From assembly GCA_934792465.1 (NCBI GenBank), contig CAKVOK010000022.1:1-47204 (forward strand): a stretch of DNA of 47,204 bases, written 5' to 3'. The notes beneath the pieces were generated by a model that made no database searches, was not told where the DNA came from, and saw only the letters and a list, made by a program, of their open reading frames with translations. Origin of the DNA: an uncultured Clostridia bacterium. Lineage in GTDB: Bacteria > Bacillota > Clostridia > RUG12999. The position numbers and the translations under genes are program-made. Below are positions 1 through 6,899 of the stretch, piece after piece. Numbering within the stretch: position 1 is the stretch's first letter; the number at the start of each line of letters is the position of its first letter.

Positions 1-272
1 AGTTCTTTACGCTGATTGCCATATTTTGTTTGCAGTGAAATCCACTCGATGTGGTGTTCTTCAGTCATCGGATGGAGGATTGAGCCAACCGCCACAGTTA
101 CAATTCCGTCTTTAACGGAATATGCCGGAATATGATTTTCGGTGGATGCGTCAATTGCACCGGGAATTACCTCATGCATTTCCTTGTCGCAACAGATGAC
201 GGGAAATCCGCTGTCTTTGACAAACGCAATCATGTTTCCGCAAAGACTGCACTCATAAAACTGTTGTTTCAT
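1..272 (-). CDS. Superoxide reductase / desulfoferrodoxin, 3' end cut by window
   Basis: This encodes a superoxide reductase of the two-domain desulfoferrodoxin type, a cytoplasmic iron protein that reduces superoxide to peroxide in anaerobes. Translation from the ATG at 272 gives an N-terminal desulforedoxin knuckle (Cys8-x2-Cys11 and the Cys27-Cys28 pair). It then runs into the neelaredoxin-type domain, with the ENHIP segment and the iron-binding HPMTEEHHIEWI segment. The reading frame runs off the window edge after 90 residues, so the C-terminal Cys-His iron ligands are not visible. An AAAAGGAGG ribosome site sits at 281-289. A perfect promoter (403-431) and a 27-bp palindrome (377-403) lie upstream, suggesting control by a Fur/PerR-type repressor. 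In many relatives the Glu is followed by Lys (EKHxP); here that position is Asn. Confidence 0.93.
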   Translation of the reverse strand, partial: MKQQFYECSLCGNMIAFVKDSGFPVICCDKEMHEVIPGAIDASTENHIPAYSVKDGIVTVAVGSILHPMTEEHHIEWISLQTKYGNQRKE

Positions 273-288
273 AATAGTACGCCTCCTT

Positions 289-369
289 TTACAATAGTTC
301 GAAATTATCGGTTTTGTGCTTACAGACAGGGCATATATAGCCCGACGGCAGCACATTGTCAGTATACAC
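289..369 (-). pseudogene. Rubredoxin C-terminal knuckle stub
   Basis: A 26-codon reading frame (GTG at 369, TAA at 289-291) reads LPSGYICPVCKHKTDNFELL near its end. That matches the second iron-binding knuckle of rubredoxin (LPxxWxCPxCxxxKxxFE). The first knuckle and the N-terminal half of a ~52-residue rubredoxin are absent, because an in-frame stop lies two codons before the GTG. There is no well-spaced ribosome site. The stop codon overlaps the ribosome site of the superoxide reductase gene, and rubredoxin is the usual electron donor to that enzyme. This is most simply a deleted rubredoxin gene whose tail survives in the 5' leader; a functional micro-protein is less likely. Confidence 0.6.
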
Positions 370-376
370 GCCTTAA

Positions 377-403
377 TTTTATTAGGAATTATTCCTAATA
401 AAA
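377..403. promoter_or_regulatory. 27-bp perfect palindrome, candidate Fur/PerR-type operator
   Basis: The two 13-base arms are exact inverted copies around one central base (TTTTATTAGGAAT / ATTCCTAATAAAA). The inner 15 bases form a 7-1-7 pattern ending in AAT-N-ATT, like Fur and PerR boxes, though the outer bases differ from their consensus. It abuts the -10 box of the minus-strand promoter and covers the expected transcription start, an ideal repressor position for an oxidative-stress gene. Confidence 0.7.
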
Positions 404-431
404 TTATATAGTAAAATTTTTCTTTTGTCAA
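403..431 (-). promoter_or_regulatory. Sigma-A promoter of superoxide reductase transcript
   Basis: On the minus strand a TTGACA -35 box (426-431) is followed after exactly 17 bases by TATAAT (403-408). Both hexamers are perfect. The 27-bp palindrome lies immediately downstream. Confidence 0.88.
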
Positions 432-631
432 GCCAAACTCCGAAAGTCTTCAACTCTTTCCTGTAATTTCGTTGTTATGCACAATGAGGGGCTCTGTTTA
501 TTATTTAGATTTTCGTGCGTATTTATCGCACAGATCATTGATGAGGTCTGTAAATTTATCCCGTCGCCGCAACCTATGACATCTAATCCGCAGTCTAAAC
601 CCTCCGACCGTTTTTACAGCAGATATGTTCT
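432..631. other. Intergenic stretch with no recognised gene
   Basis: This lies between the rlmD terminator and the superoxide reductase promoter. On the minus strand an open stretch ending at 501 reads RDKFTDLINDLCDKYARKSK, but it has no start codon or ribosome site and I do not recognise it. It may be a gene remnant or chance. Confidence 0.4.
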
Positions 632-685
632 CATAAAAACAAACCGAGCTTTTTCGGAAGATTGCCACTACCCGAAAAAGCCCGG
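632..685 (-). terminator. Rho-independent terminator of rlmD
   Basis: On the minus strand a 14-bp stem (arms at 672-685 and 644-657, with one G-U pair) encloses a 14-base loop. It is followed by a T-rich tract (TTTGTTTTTAT). It lies about 25 bases after the rlmD stop. Confidence 0.9.
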
Positions 686-710
686 AAATACGTCGCTTTC
701 TGACTCTTAT

Positions 711-2051
711 TTATCTTTTTTTTGACATCAAACAGACCGTCTCCACATGGCTCGAATTGACAAACATATCAACCGGTTGTACCTTTACGCATTTATATCC
801 GTTATCCTCCAAAAAATTTATATCACGTGCCAATGTTGCGGGATTGCATGATACATAAGAGATTTTCGACGGATTTATTTCGAGAAGCAGATTGAGCAAT
901 GCGTTGTCGCAGCCTTTTCTCGGAGGGTCGACAATCACGCAGTCTGCCGAAATGCCGTCCGACAAGAGTTTTCCGGTGATTTCCGCAGCGTCGCCGCAAA
1001 AGAATTCCGCATTTTCGATTCCGTTCAGCAAAGCGTTTTTCCGTGCATTTTCAACGGCGCTTTCGACGATTTCTATTCCGTACACCTTTTTCGCATATTT
1101 TGCGGCATAGAGCGAGATTGTGCCGGCGCCGCAATACAAATCGAATACGGTGTCGGTGCTTTTTATATCCGCATATTCTGCGGCGAGATTATAAAGCTTT
1201 TCCGCCTGCGGAGTATTCACCTGATAGAAGCTGGAGGGCGAAATTTCAAATTTCAGACCGCACATTTCGTCCGTTATATATCCGTTTCCGAAAACCGTTT
1301 TTGTTGTATGTCCCATTACGACGTTGGTTTTTTTCTTGTTAATATTTATAAGGAATGAGGAAACGCCGGCGTTTTTAAGTCTTTCTGCCAAAGCTTCGCA
1401 GTGCGGAAGTGCATTCCCGTTTAAGACAAGCAGCACCATGGTTTCGGTTTTGCCCTCTCTTATGTATATATGGCGAACAAGTCCGCAGCCTTTTTCTTCA
1501 TCATATATACTTATATCAAATTCGTTCAGAAAATCCGTTATAATTTCCGTAAGTCTGCCGGAAAAATCCTTTTGAATCAGGCACTTGCCAAAGGGAATTA
1601 CTCTGTGCGAGCCTTTGGCATAAAAACCGCAGTGTATTTTATCCGATTTTGCAAGGGGCGTTTGCGTTTTGTTTCTGTAGCCGAAAACAGCATCGGCAGG
1701 AACAACGGGCAGAATTTCCGCATTCGATTTCCCTATACGCCGAATTGCGCTTTCCACCTTTTCGTATTTGAATTTCAGCTGCTCTTCATATGAAAGGTGC
1801 ATGATGTCGCAGCCGCCGCATTTGCCGAAAACACTGCACGGAGGGTCTGAACGTACAGAAGACGGAGAAATCATTTTTTCGATTTTTCCGTATGCATAGG
1901 TTTTATGTACCTTGAGTATGCGAACGGTCAGCCTGTCGCCTCTTGCCGAAAAAGGTACGAAAACCGGTATGCCGTCTATTCTGCATACCCCCGCACCCTC
2001 GGCGGTATATGAAGTTATTTCCGTATCGTATATATCGTTTTTCAGTAACAA
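711..2051 (-). CDS. rlmD: 23S rRNA (uracil-5-)-methyltransferase, RlmD/RumA family
   Basis: This is a SAM-dependent RNA m5U methyltransferase of the TrmA/RumA family, probably acting on 23S rRNA. An N-terminal TRAM domain (TAEGAGVCRIDG) is followed by the 4Fe-4S cysteine cluster (CSVFGKCGGCD). Next come the substrate-binding FQVNTPQAEKLY segment, the SAM-binding DLYCGAGTISL motif, the VIVDPPRKGCD motif, and the catalytic cysteine in SYVSCNPATLARD. I chose the TTG at 2051 because AGGAG sits 8 bases before it, just after the nadE stop. The upstream ATG at 2090 would overlap nadE by 34 bases and has no ribosome site. The product is about 446 residues, usual for the family. It is co-directional with nadE and followed by a strong terminator. 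Assignment to rlmD rather than another paralogue (such as RlmCD) is by family similarity only. Confidence 0.93.
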   Translation of the reverse strand: MLLKNDIYDTEITSYTAEGAGVCRIDGIPVFVPFSARGDRLTVRILKVHKTYAYGKIEKMISPSSVRSDPPCSVFGKCGGCDIMHLSYEEQLKFKYEKVESAIRRIGKSNAEILPVVPADAVFGYRNKTQTPLAKSDKIHCGFYAKGSHRVIPFGKCLIQKDFSGRLTEIITDFLNEFDISIYDEEKGCGLVRHIYIREGKTETMVLLVLNGNALPHCEALAERLKNAGVSSFLININKKKTNVVMGHTTKTVFGNGYITDEMCGLKFEISPSSFYQVNTPQAEKLYNLAAEYADIKSTDTVFDLYCGAGTISLYAAKYAKKVYGIEIVESAVENARKNALLNGIENAEFFCGDAAEITGKLLSDGISADCVIVDPPRKGCDNALLNLLLEINPSKISYVSCNPATLARDINFLEDNGYKCVKVQPVDMFVNSSHVETVCLMSKKR

Positions 2052-2056
2052 TTTTT

Positions 2057-3985
2057 TCACTCCTGCAAATCGTTTATTTCGCTCAGCCATATTTCGGCGG
2101 AAGCATCGCTCGGCATACGCCAGTCACCCCGCGGCGAAAGCGTAACACTGCCGACTTTCGGACCGTCCGGCAGACAAGACCGCTTGAATTGCTGTGCGAA
2201 AAAGCGTCTGTAAAAGTTTTTGAGCCATTTCAGCAGCACTCCGTTTTCATATATACCGCCGAACGTATATTTTGCGACTCTGTATACCTTGGACGGTGAG
2301 TATGCACGCCGTATACCGTAGTATAAATAGAAATCATGAAGTGTATAAGGACCTACGATGTCCTCGGTTTTTTGGGTTATGGCGTCGTCCTCGGCAGGCA
2401 GAAGCTCCGGGCTTACCGGCGTATCGAGTATATCATACAGCACGTTTTTCAGTTCTTCGTTTCCACAGCTGTCCGCATAATATTGTACAAGGTATCTTAC
2501 GAGAGTTTTCGGTATGGAGGAATTAACTCCGTACATAGACATATGGTCGCCGTTGTACGTTGCCCAGCCAAGTGCAAGCTCCGACAAATCACCCGTGCCG
2601 ATAACGATTCCACCGGATTTGTTTGCCGTATCCATAAGCACTTGTGTGCGTTCGCGGGCCTGGGCGTTTTCGTATGTTACGCTGTGGTCGTTGATATCGT
2701 GATTTATATCTTTGAGGTGCATTGTCACGCTTTTTGAAATATCTACTTCTCTCAGAGAAACTCCGAGACATTCGCAAAGCTTTATCGCATTGGATTTCGT
2801 CCTTGAGGTTGTCCCGAAACAAGGCATTGTTATTGCAAGCGCATCTTTTCTGCTGCGCTTTAAGAGGTCGAGAGCCTTAACGGTTACGAGAAGCGCAAGA
2901 CATGAGTCAAGACCGCCCGAAATGCCGACAACGGCACATTCGGCGTGACTGCATATCAAACGTTTTTTCAGTCCCGCCGCCTGCATTAAGAGGATGTCAC
3001 GGCAGCGTTTGGAACGTGCGAGAGAATCGGACGGAATAAACGGGCACTGTGCGAATTTTCTCGTAAGAGATGTACTTTGTATATTCATATCAAATGTTAT
3101 ATATTTATATCCGTCATTCCCGTATTTGTTGAAAATATTCATTTTTCTGCGTTCGCTGTCGAGAAAATATACGTCCGTTTCGCTTATTGTTATCTCATTT
3201 TCAAACGGAACGGATTCTGCCAAAACGGTGCCGTTTTCGGCAATGATATTATGACCGGCAAAAACCATATCCGTAGTGGATTCACCCTCGCCGGCATCCG
3301 CATATATATATCCGCATACGTATTTTGCGGACTGCATTGCAACGAGATTTCTGCGGTATTCCGATTTCGATACGACTTCATCGCTTGCGGAAAGATTTAA
3401 TATTAATGCTGCACCGTGTACGGCGTGGCTGCCCGAAGGCGATTGCGGAACCCACAAATCCTCACATATTTCAACTGCAAATGAAAATTCGGGCATAGCG
3501 GCACATGAGAAGATTAAATTCGTTCCGAACGGACATTCCCGACCTAATATATTTACGGTTACAATACCGTCCGGTGCAGGTGAAAAATGACGTTTTTCAT
3601 AAAATTCGCCGTAATTCGGGATATTGGCTTTCGGAACGATTCCGAGTATATCTCCTTTGTAAATAACAACCGCACAGTTGTAAAGCGTTCCGAAAATTTT
3701 TATCGGCATACCTAGCGTATATAAAATATCCAATGTTTCGGTTTCTTTTATAATGCGGCAAACCTCCGTTTCGGCACTTTTCAGCAGCTTCGGCTGCAAA
3801 AACAAATCGCCGCAGGTATATCCCGTGATGCAAAGCTCCGGCAAAGCAAGAAGTTTTACGCCTGCCGATTCGGCTTTCTTTACAGTATTTATAATGCTGC
3901 CGGCGTTGTATACGCAGTCGGCGACACGTATTTCGGGCGTGGCTGCCGCAGTTTTGATAAATCCGTCTTTCATATCGATTCCCAT
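2057..3985 (-). CDS. nadE: Glutamine-dependent NAD+ synthetase
   Basis: This catalyses the last step of NAD biosynthesis, amidation of deamido-NAD with glutamine. The N-terminal half is a nitrilase-type amidase with the Glu-Lys-Cys triad visible in LLALPELCITGY, GIVPKANIPNYGE and FAVEICEDLWVP. The C-terminal half is an N-type ATP-pyrophosphatase with the P-loop SGGLDSC. Its length of about 642 residues fits the two-domain form. The start is uncertain: ATGs at 3985 and 3973 are both possible, and a longer frame reaches 4045 without a ribosome site. The protein probably begins close to MKDGFIKTAAATPEIRVAD. The stop codon overlaps the ribosome site for rlmD, so the two are translated in tandem. 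Confidence 0.95.
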   Translation of the reverse strand: MGIDMKDGFIKTAAATPEIRVADCVYNAGSIINTVKKAESAGVKLLALPELCITGYTCGDLFLQPKLLKSAETEVCRIIKETETLDILYTLGMPIKIFGTLYNCAVVIYKGDILGIVPKANIPNYGEFYEKRHFSPAPDGIVTVNILGRECPFGTNLIFSCAAMPEFSFAVEICEDLWVPQSPSGSHAVHGAALILNLSASDEVVSKSEYRRNLVAMQSAKYVCGYIYADAGEGESTTDMVFAGHNIIAENGTVLAESVPFENEITISETDVYFLDSERRKMNIFNKYGNDGYKYITFDMNIQSTSLTRKFAQCPFIPSDSLARSKRCRDILLMQAAGLKKRLICSHAECAVVGISGGLDSCLALLVTVKALDLLKRSRKDALAITMPCFGTTSRTKSNAIKLCECLGVSLREVDISKSVTMHLKDINHDINDHSVTYENAQARERTQVLMDTANKSGGIVIGTGDLSELALGWATYNGDHMSMYGVNSSIPKTLVRYLVQYYADSCGNEELKNVLYDILDTPVSPELLPAEDDAITQKTEDIVGPYTLHDFYLYYGIRRAYSPSKVYRVAKYTFGGIYENGVLLKWLKNFYRRFFAQQFKRSCLPDGPKVGSVTLSPRGDWRMPSDASAEIWLSEINDLQE

Positions 3986-4058
3986 AGCCTTTCTTTTCAG
4001 TATATATTTATAGTATATCATAATTTGAAAAAAATTACAATACATAAAAGCGATTTTC

Positions 4059-4087
4059 TTGACATACGGATTAAAATATGTTAGAAT
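4059..4087 (+). promoter_or_regulatory. Sigma-A promoter of the DUF1294 gene
   Basis: TTGACA (4059-4064), a 17-base spacer and TAGAAT (4082-4087). It lies 30 bases before the GTG start at 4118. Confidence 0.85.
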
Positions 4088-4117
4088 GAATCTATATCAA
4101 ACCAAAGGGGAACTAAC

Positions 4118-4375
4118 GTGGAAATTATTATAATATGGAATATAATTACGGCGATTATTTACGGGATAGACAAAAGAAAAGCTGTAAAGCATGACCGGAG
4201 AATAAAAGAAAGCGTGCTGATAGGCTGCGCATTTTGCATGGGAGCCGCAGGAGCGGCGGCAGGAATGTTCGTATTCAGGCATAAAACACGAAAACTTAAA
4301 TTTAAGATATGTATTCCTGCTGCATTGATTTTTAATATTTTAATTATGCATATTTACTTTAGGTTTATGGCATGA
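4118..4375 (+). CDS. DUF1294 family small membrane protein
   Basis: An 85-residue protein starts with GTG at 4118 behind AAAGGGG. A first hydrophobic helix (residues 2-15) leads to the DUF1294 signature YGIDKRKA and DRRIKES. A glycine/alanine-rich helix follows (GCAFCMGAAGAAAGMFVF), then the conserved RHKTRKLKFK motif and a last membrane helix. The family is common in Firmicutes and its function is unknown. Its last 22 bases overlap the end of the convergent zinc-ribbon gene. Confidence 0.88.
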   Translation: MEIIIIWNIITAIIYGIDKRKAVKHDRRIKESVLIGCAFCMGAAGAAAGMFVFRHKTRKLKFKICIPAALIFNILIMHIYFRFMA

Positions 4376-4956
4376 GTGCGGCTGAGACAGTCTATATCGC
4401 TTTCGGTCGCCAGCGGTATAAAAAGCTTTGCATCGCAGTTCTCACATAAGACGGTGATTCCGCCTTGCGAAATCGTCAAAGCCGGTTCGGTGTGGCCGCA
4501 CGGGCAATCCAAAAGGTTGGAAGCAAGTCTGTTGTTTATGATTTTGAGCGCTTCTTCAAAAAGAGGAGGAATCTCGTCAGTACAGTCGATATCCGATACT
4601 TTTTCCGTAAATTCCGAGAAAATATCGTCCGATTCGATTGAGGCATCGTATACGTGCGAACGGTCGCCTATATACAAAAGGTCTATGCCGGTGAGCGGGC
4701 AGCCGAGTGTAAGCAGCTCTTTTTGCCATACTCCGTCGAAGCTGACGGAAAATTCGTGGGTCGTATCGCATATGAAACAGGAAACCTTAAAGCTGTATCC
4801 GTTCTTGGTTTTGCTTGCAGAAAGAAATTCTGCGCCGCATAATGAACATTCCGATGTAAATCCGCCGTTAATCCGAAACGGCGTAACAGTATTGTATGAG
4901 CGTTCGGAGCAAACCGGGCAGCGGCAGCTCAGAACCTTTTTTAAATCTAATATCAC
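4354..4956 (-). CDS. Hypothetical cysteine-rich (zinc-ribbon-like) protein
   Basis: I do not recognise this 200-residue protein. It has five paired-cysteine knuckles: CRCPVC (11-16), CSLC (~36), CFIC (~59), CPCGH (~152) and CENC (~171), as in proteins with several zinc ribbons. An acidic central segment (about 95-135) contains no cysteine pair. It has no signal peptide or membrane helix, so it is probably cytoplasmic. The start codon overlaps the stop of the upstream DNA glycosylase by four bases (ATGA), indicating translational coupling and perhaps a role linked to nucleic acids; that link is inference. It ends convergently with the DUF1294 gene. Confidence 0.75.
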   Translation of the reverse strand: MILDLKKVLSCRCPVCSERSYNTVTPFRINGGFTSECSLCGAEFLSASKTKNGYSFKVSCFICDTTHEFSVSFDGVWQKELLTLGCPLTGIDLLYIGDRSHVYDASIESDDIFSEFTEKVSDIDCTDEIPPLFEEALKIINNRLASNLLDCPCGHTEPALTISQGGITVLCENCDAKLFIPLATESDIDCLSRTHAINLK

Positions 4957-5819
4957 GTTTTTGGTTCCTCTCCGAAATTTAATTTATTTTCTCTTGCATA
5001 ATAAAAGAGATACTGCTGAGCAAGTCCGCAGTTTTCGCCGAAATATTCTTCCCCGGCGGTACGCACATCCCTGCATCGGGCGCACTCGTCGGGATACAAC
5101 GAGTTCATTGCTTTTTTTATCCATGTATCGACGGGGAAAACATCAAATCTTCCGCAGCCGAAAAGCAGAATGCAGTCTGCAACCTTGTTGCCGATTCCGT
5201 TTATGCCGAGAAGCCTTTGCTTGATTTCCTGCGTACTCATGTTTGGAAATTCATTTAAGTTAAGCCGACCGTCAAAAACGGCATTTACCGCATCAACGAT
5301 ATATTTTGCACGGAATCCGCTTCGTATAGGGGCAAGGTCGCTTTCCGTTGCGCCCTTTAACGCCTGCGGAGTCGGAAACGTATAATATGTATTGCCGAAA
5401 GCTTCGATTTTGTTTCCGTACAGCTCGCACAATCTTGATATAATTCCTTTTATACGGGGAATATTGTTGCTTGCCGATATAATAAAGGAAATTATTGTTT
5501 CCCATGTGTTTTGGTGCAGAATGCGTATGCCCCAGCCGTAATCAACGGCGGCACGCATAATGTCATCTTTGGCAATATTGCACTTAAGAACGCCGTAATC
5601 ACGGGAAAAATCAAAATAATTTGACCAAATTTCATTAAACTCTTGCAAATTTGCGTTAAATAGTGTAATATATTTATCAGAGGCTTTAATTTTTACAACA
5701 CGGTCAAGAGCAATGCCCGTAAAGCTTCCGTCATCGTTTTCGTCCCAGCGGAAACACTGACCGCATAAAAATGTGTGTTTTAAATTAAAATCCTTTGCGC
5801 CGAAAGTAACACTTTCCAT
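4953..5819 (-). CDS. ogg: 8-oxoguanine DNA glycosylase/AP lyase, OGG1-type
   Basis: This is a bifunctional base-excision-repair glycosylase of the OGG1 class. The N-terminal OGG domain carries FNLKHTFLCGQCFRW, typical of this family. The helix-hairpin-helix GPD domain has LLGINGIGNKVADCILLFG, which contains the catalytic lysine. The essential aspartate follows in FDVFPVDTWIKKAMN. At 288 residues the length is normal. It probably removes 8-oxoguanine and nicks the strand, with endonuclease IV (encoded at 23482) acting on resulting abasic sites. It is the first gene of a two-gene minus-strand unit with the zinc-ribbon protein. Confidence 0.93.
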   Translation of the reverse strand: MESVTFGAKDFNLKHTFLCGQCFRWDENDDGSFTGIALDRVVKIKASDKYITLFNANLQEFNEIWSNYFDFSRDYGVLKCNIAKDDIMRAAVDYGWGIRILHQNTWETIISFIISASNNIPRIKGIISRLCELYGNKIEAFGNTYYTFPTPQALKGATESDLAPIRSGFRAKYIVDAVNAVFDGRLNLNEFPNMSTQEIKQRLLGINGIGNKVADCILLFGCGRFDVFPVDTWIKKAMNSLYPDECARCRDVRTAGEEYFGENCGLAQQYLFYYARENKLNFGEEPKT

Positions 5820-5932
5820 AAGCAGCTCCTTGTTTGCCGTACAATCTTAGCGGACGGCAGTATATTACATATAATTTTAACAGAAAATTTACACAATTAC
5901 AATAGCAAATTTTTACGAAAGAAGTGATTGGA

Positions 5933-6595
5933 ATGAAAGAAAAAATATACACAATCCCGATTAATGACAGCTTTAACGCTGCGGAATACTGTCCGTTTTG
6001 CTTTCTGGAGGATAAAATAGAGGAGGATGAGGTTGAATATACACTCGGACCGTCTATGATGGAACCGGATTCAAGGGTTGAATCGAACGAAAAGGGATTT
6101 TGCGCAAGGCATCTCAATATGATGATAAAATCGGATAAAAAATTATCGCTTGCGCTGATGCTTTCGACGCATTTAAAACATGTTGAAGAAGAAACAAAAA
6201 AAGCGGAGTTTAAAAAGCAGGGGATTTTTTCAAAAAAGACGGAGAAACAGAAAAGCAGCTGCGTTATATGCGAAAAAGTCGAATATGACAGAGAGAGGTA
6301 TATAGATACGTTTTTCTATATGCTGAAAAAGGACGCTGATTTTTATAAGAAGGCAGAGCAATGCGAAAAGCTTTGCACATATCACGGAGCGAAACTGCTT
6401 TCGGCGGCTGCCAAAAAAGAAGATTTTGATTTAGTTAAAAAAATGCTTGTAACATCGCTTGACAAGAATGTAAACGAGCTTTTGGGATTCATAGACCTGT
6501 TCGACTACAGGACAAAGGATAAGGACAGCGAAAAGTATAAGGATACGGTGAAAAATGCGGTGAACACGGCAGGCGGAAGCATAAAAAATTTATGA
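5933..6595 (+). CDS. DUF6062-like cysteine-rich protein
   Basis: A 220-residue cytoplasmic protein of unknown function. It has four regularly placed cysteine/histidine knuckles: YCPFC (~20-23), GFCARHLNMM, SCVICEK and CTYHGAKLL. The spacing suggests an internally duplicated metal-binding fold, with each half having a CxxC followed by a C-x2-H. The middle is lysine-rich. This pattern fits the family I know as DUF6062, found in Clostridia. The start is the ATG at 5933 behind AGAAGTG; a GTG at 5924 is the alternative. It is monocistronic and precedes the promoter at 6644. Confidence 0.75.
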   Translation: MKEKIYTIPINDSFNAAEYCPFCFLEDKIEEDEVEYTLGPSMMEPDSRVESNEKGFCARHLNMMIKSDKKLSLALMLSTHLKHVEEETKKAEFKKQGIFSKKTEKQKSSCVICEKVEYDRERYIDTFFYMLKKDADFYKKAEQCEKLCTYHGAKLLSAAAKKEDFDLVKKMLVTSLDKNVNELLGFIDLFDYRTKDKDSEKYKDTVKNAVNTAGGSIKNL

Positions 6596-6643
6596 TTTAG
6601 GTTATATTGATTATAATGTTTTTTGCTAAAATGAAAAATAGTA

Positions 6644-6672
6644 TTGACAAATAGAAAAAAATGGTGTATAGT
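6644..6672 (+). promoter_or_regulatory. Sigma-A promoter of the leader peptide and LeuA-like operon
   Basis: TTGACA (6644-6649), a 17-base spacer and TATAGT (6667-6672). The transcript begins just before the leader-peptide ribosome site. Confidence 0.88.
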
Positions 6673-6705
6673 ATAAGTGTAAAAACACAAAAGGAGTAAA
6701 TTAAA

Positions 6706-6774
6706 ATGATTGGTTTTGCATTCAACGGTACATACGCACTTCATTGCGCTATCCTAACAGTCCTTGCGGATTGA
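6706..6774 (+). CDS. Candidate 22-residue leader (attenuator) peptide
   Basis: A short frame MIGFAFNGTYALHCAILTVLAD starts at an ATG 9 bases after a perfect AAGGAG (6691-6696). Just before the stop it has Ile-Leu-Thr-Val-Leu, encoded partly by codons (ATC, CTA, GTC) that look uncommon in neighbouring genes. It is followed within 55 bases by a Rho-independent terminator upstream of an isopropylmalate-synthase-like gene. Position, ribosome site and codons fit a ribosome-stalling leader peptide sensing a branched-chain amino acid, though it is not strongly enriched in one residue. Whether it is translated is inference. Confidence 0.55.
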   Translation: MIGFAFNGTYALHCAILTVLAD

Positions 6775-6815
6775 GAGATAGTGCTGTTTGTCGTGTGCAA
6801 ATTCGGGAGTTTGCA
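6746..6815 (+). promoter_or_regulatory. Alternative RNA hairpins of the attenuator
   Basis: GCGCTATC (6746-6753), inside the leader ORF, pairs with GATAGTGC (6777-6784), with an inner AGTCC/GGATT stem around the stop codon. A second stem pairs TGCAAA (6796-6801) with TTTGCA (6810-6815). The TGCAA at 6796 can instead pair with TTGCA (6829-6833) in the 5' arm of the terminator, so a switch between forms is plausible. Confidence 0.5.
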
Positions 6816-6825
6816 GAATTTTTAG

Positions 6826-6859
6826 GGCTTGCAGTATCTGTCGCTGCGAGCCTTTTTTT
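6826..6859 (+). terminator. Intrinsic terminator in the leader (attenuator)
   Basis: GGCTTGCAG (6826-6834) pairs with CTGCGAGCC (6844-6852) over nine base pairs with one G-U, followed by seven T residues. It lies about 40 bases before the next coding start, so read-through must be regulated for the downstream genes to be expressed. Confidence 0.85.
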
Positions 6860-6899
6860 AATTACTTGAAAAAATAAAAACATGAAAGAGGTTTTAAAA

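Noticed and set aside
477..725. 82-codon open frame on the plus strand
   Set aside because: It has no ribosome site, overlaps the rlmD terminator and reads a low-complexity product unlike any family.
4376..5224. 282-codon open frame on the plus strand
   Set aside because: It is antisense to the zinc-ribbon and glycosylase genes, whose motifs are clear; the frame is a by-product of their codon use.
6706..6860. T-box riboswitch ahead of the LeuA-like gene
   Set aside because: No AGGGTGGNACCGCG-type T-box sequence or specifier-loop arrangement is visible; the short ORF with ribosome site fits better.
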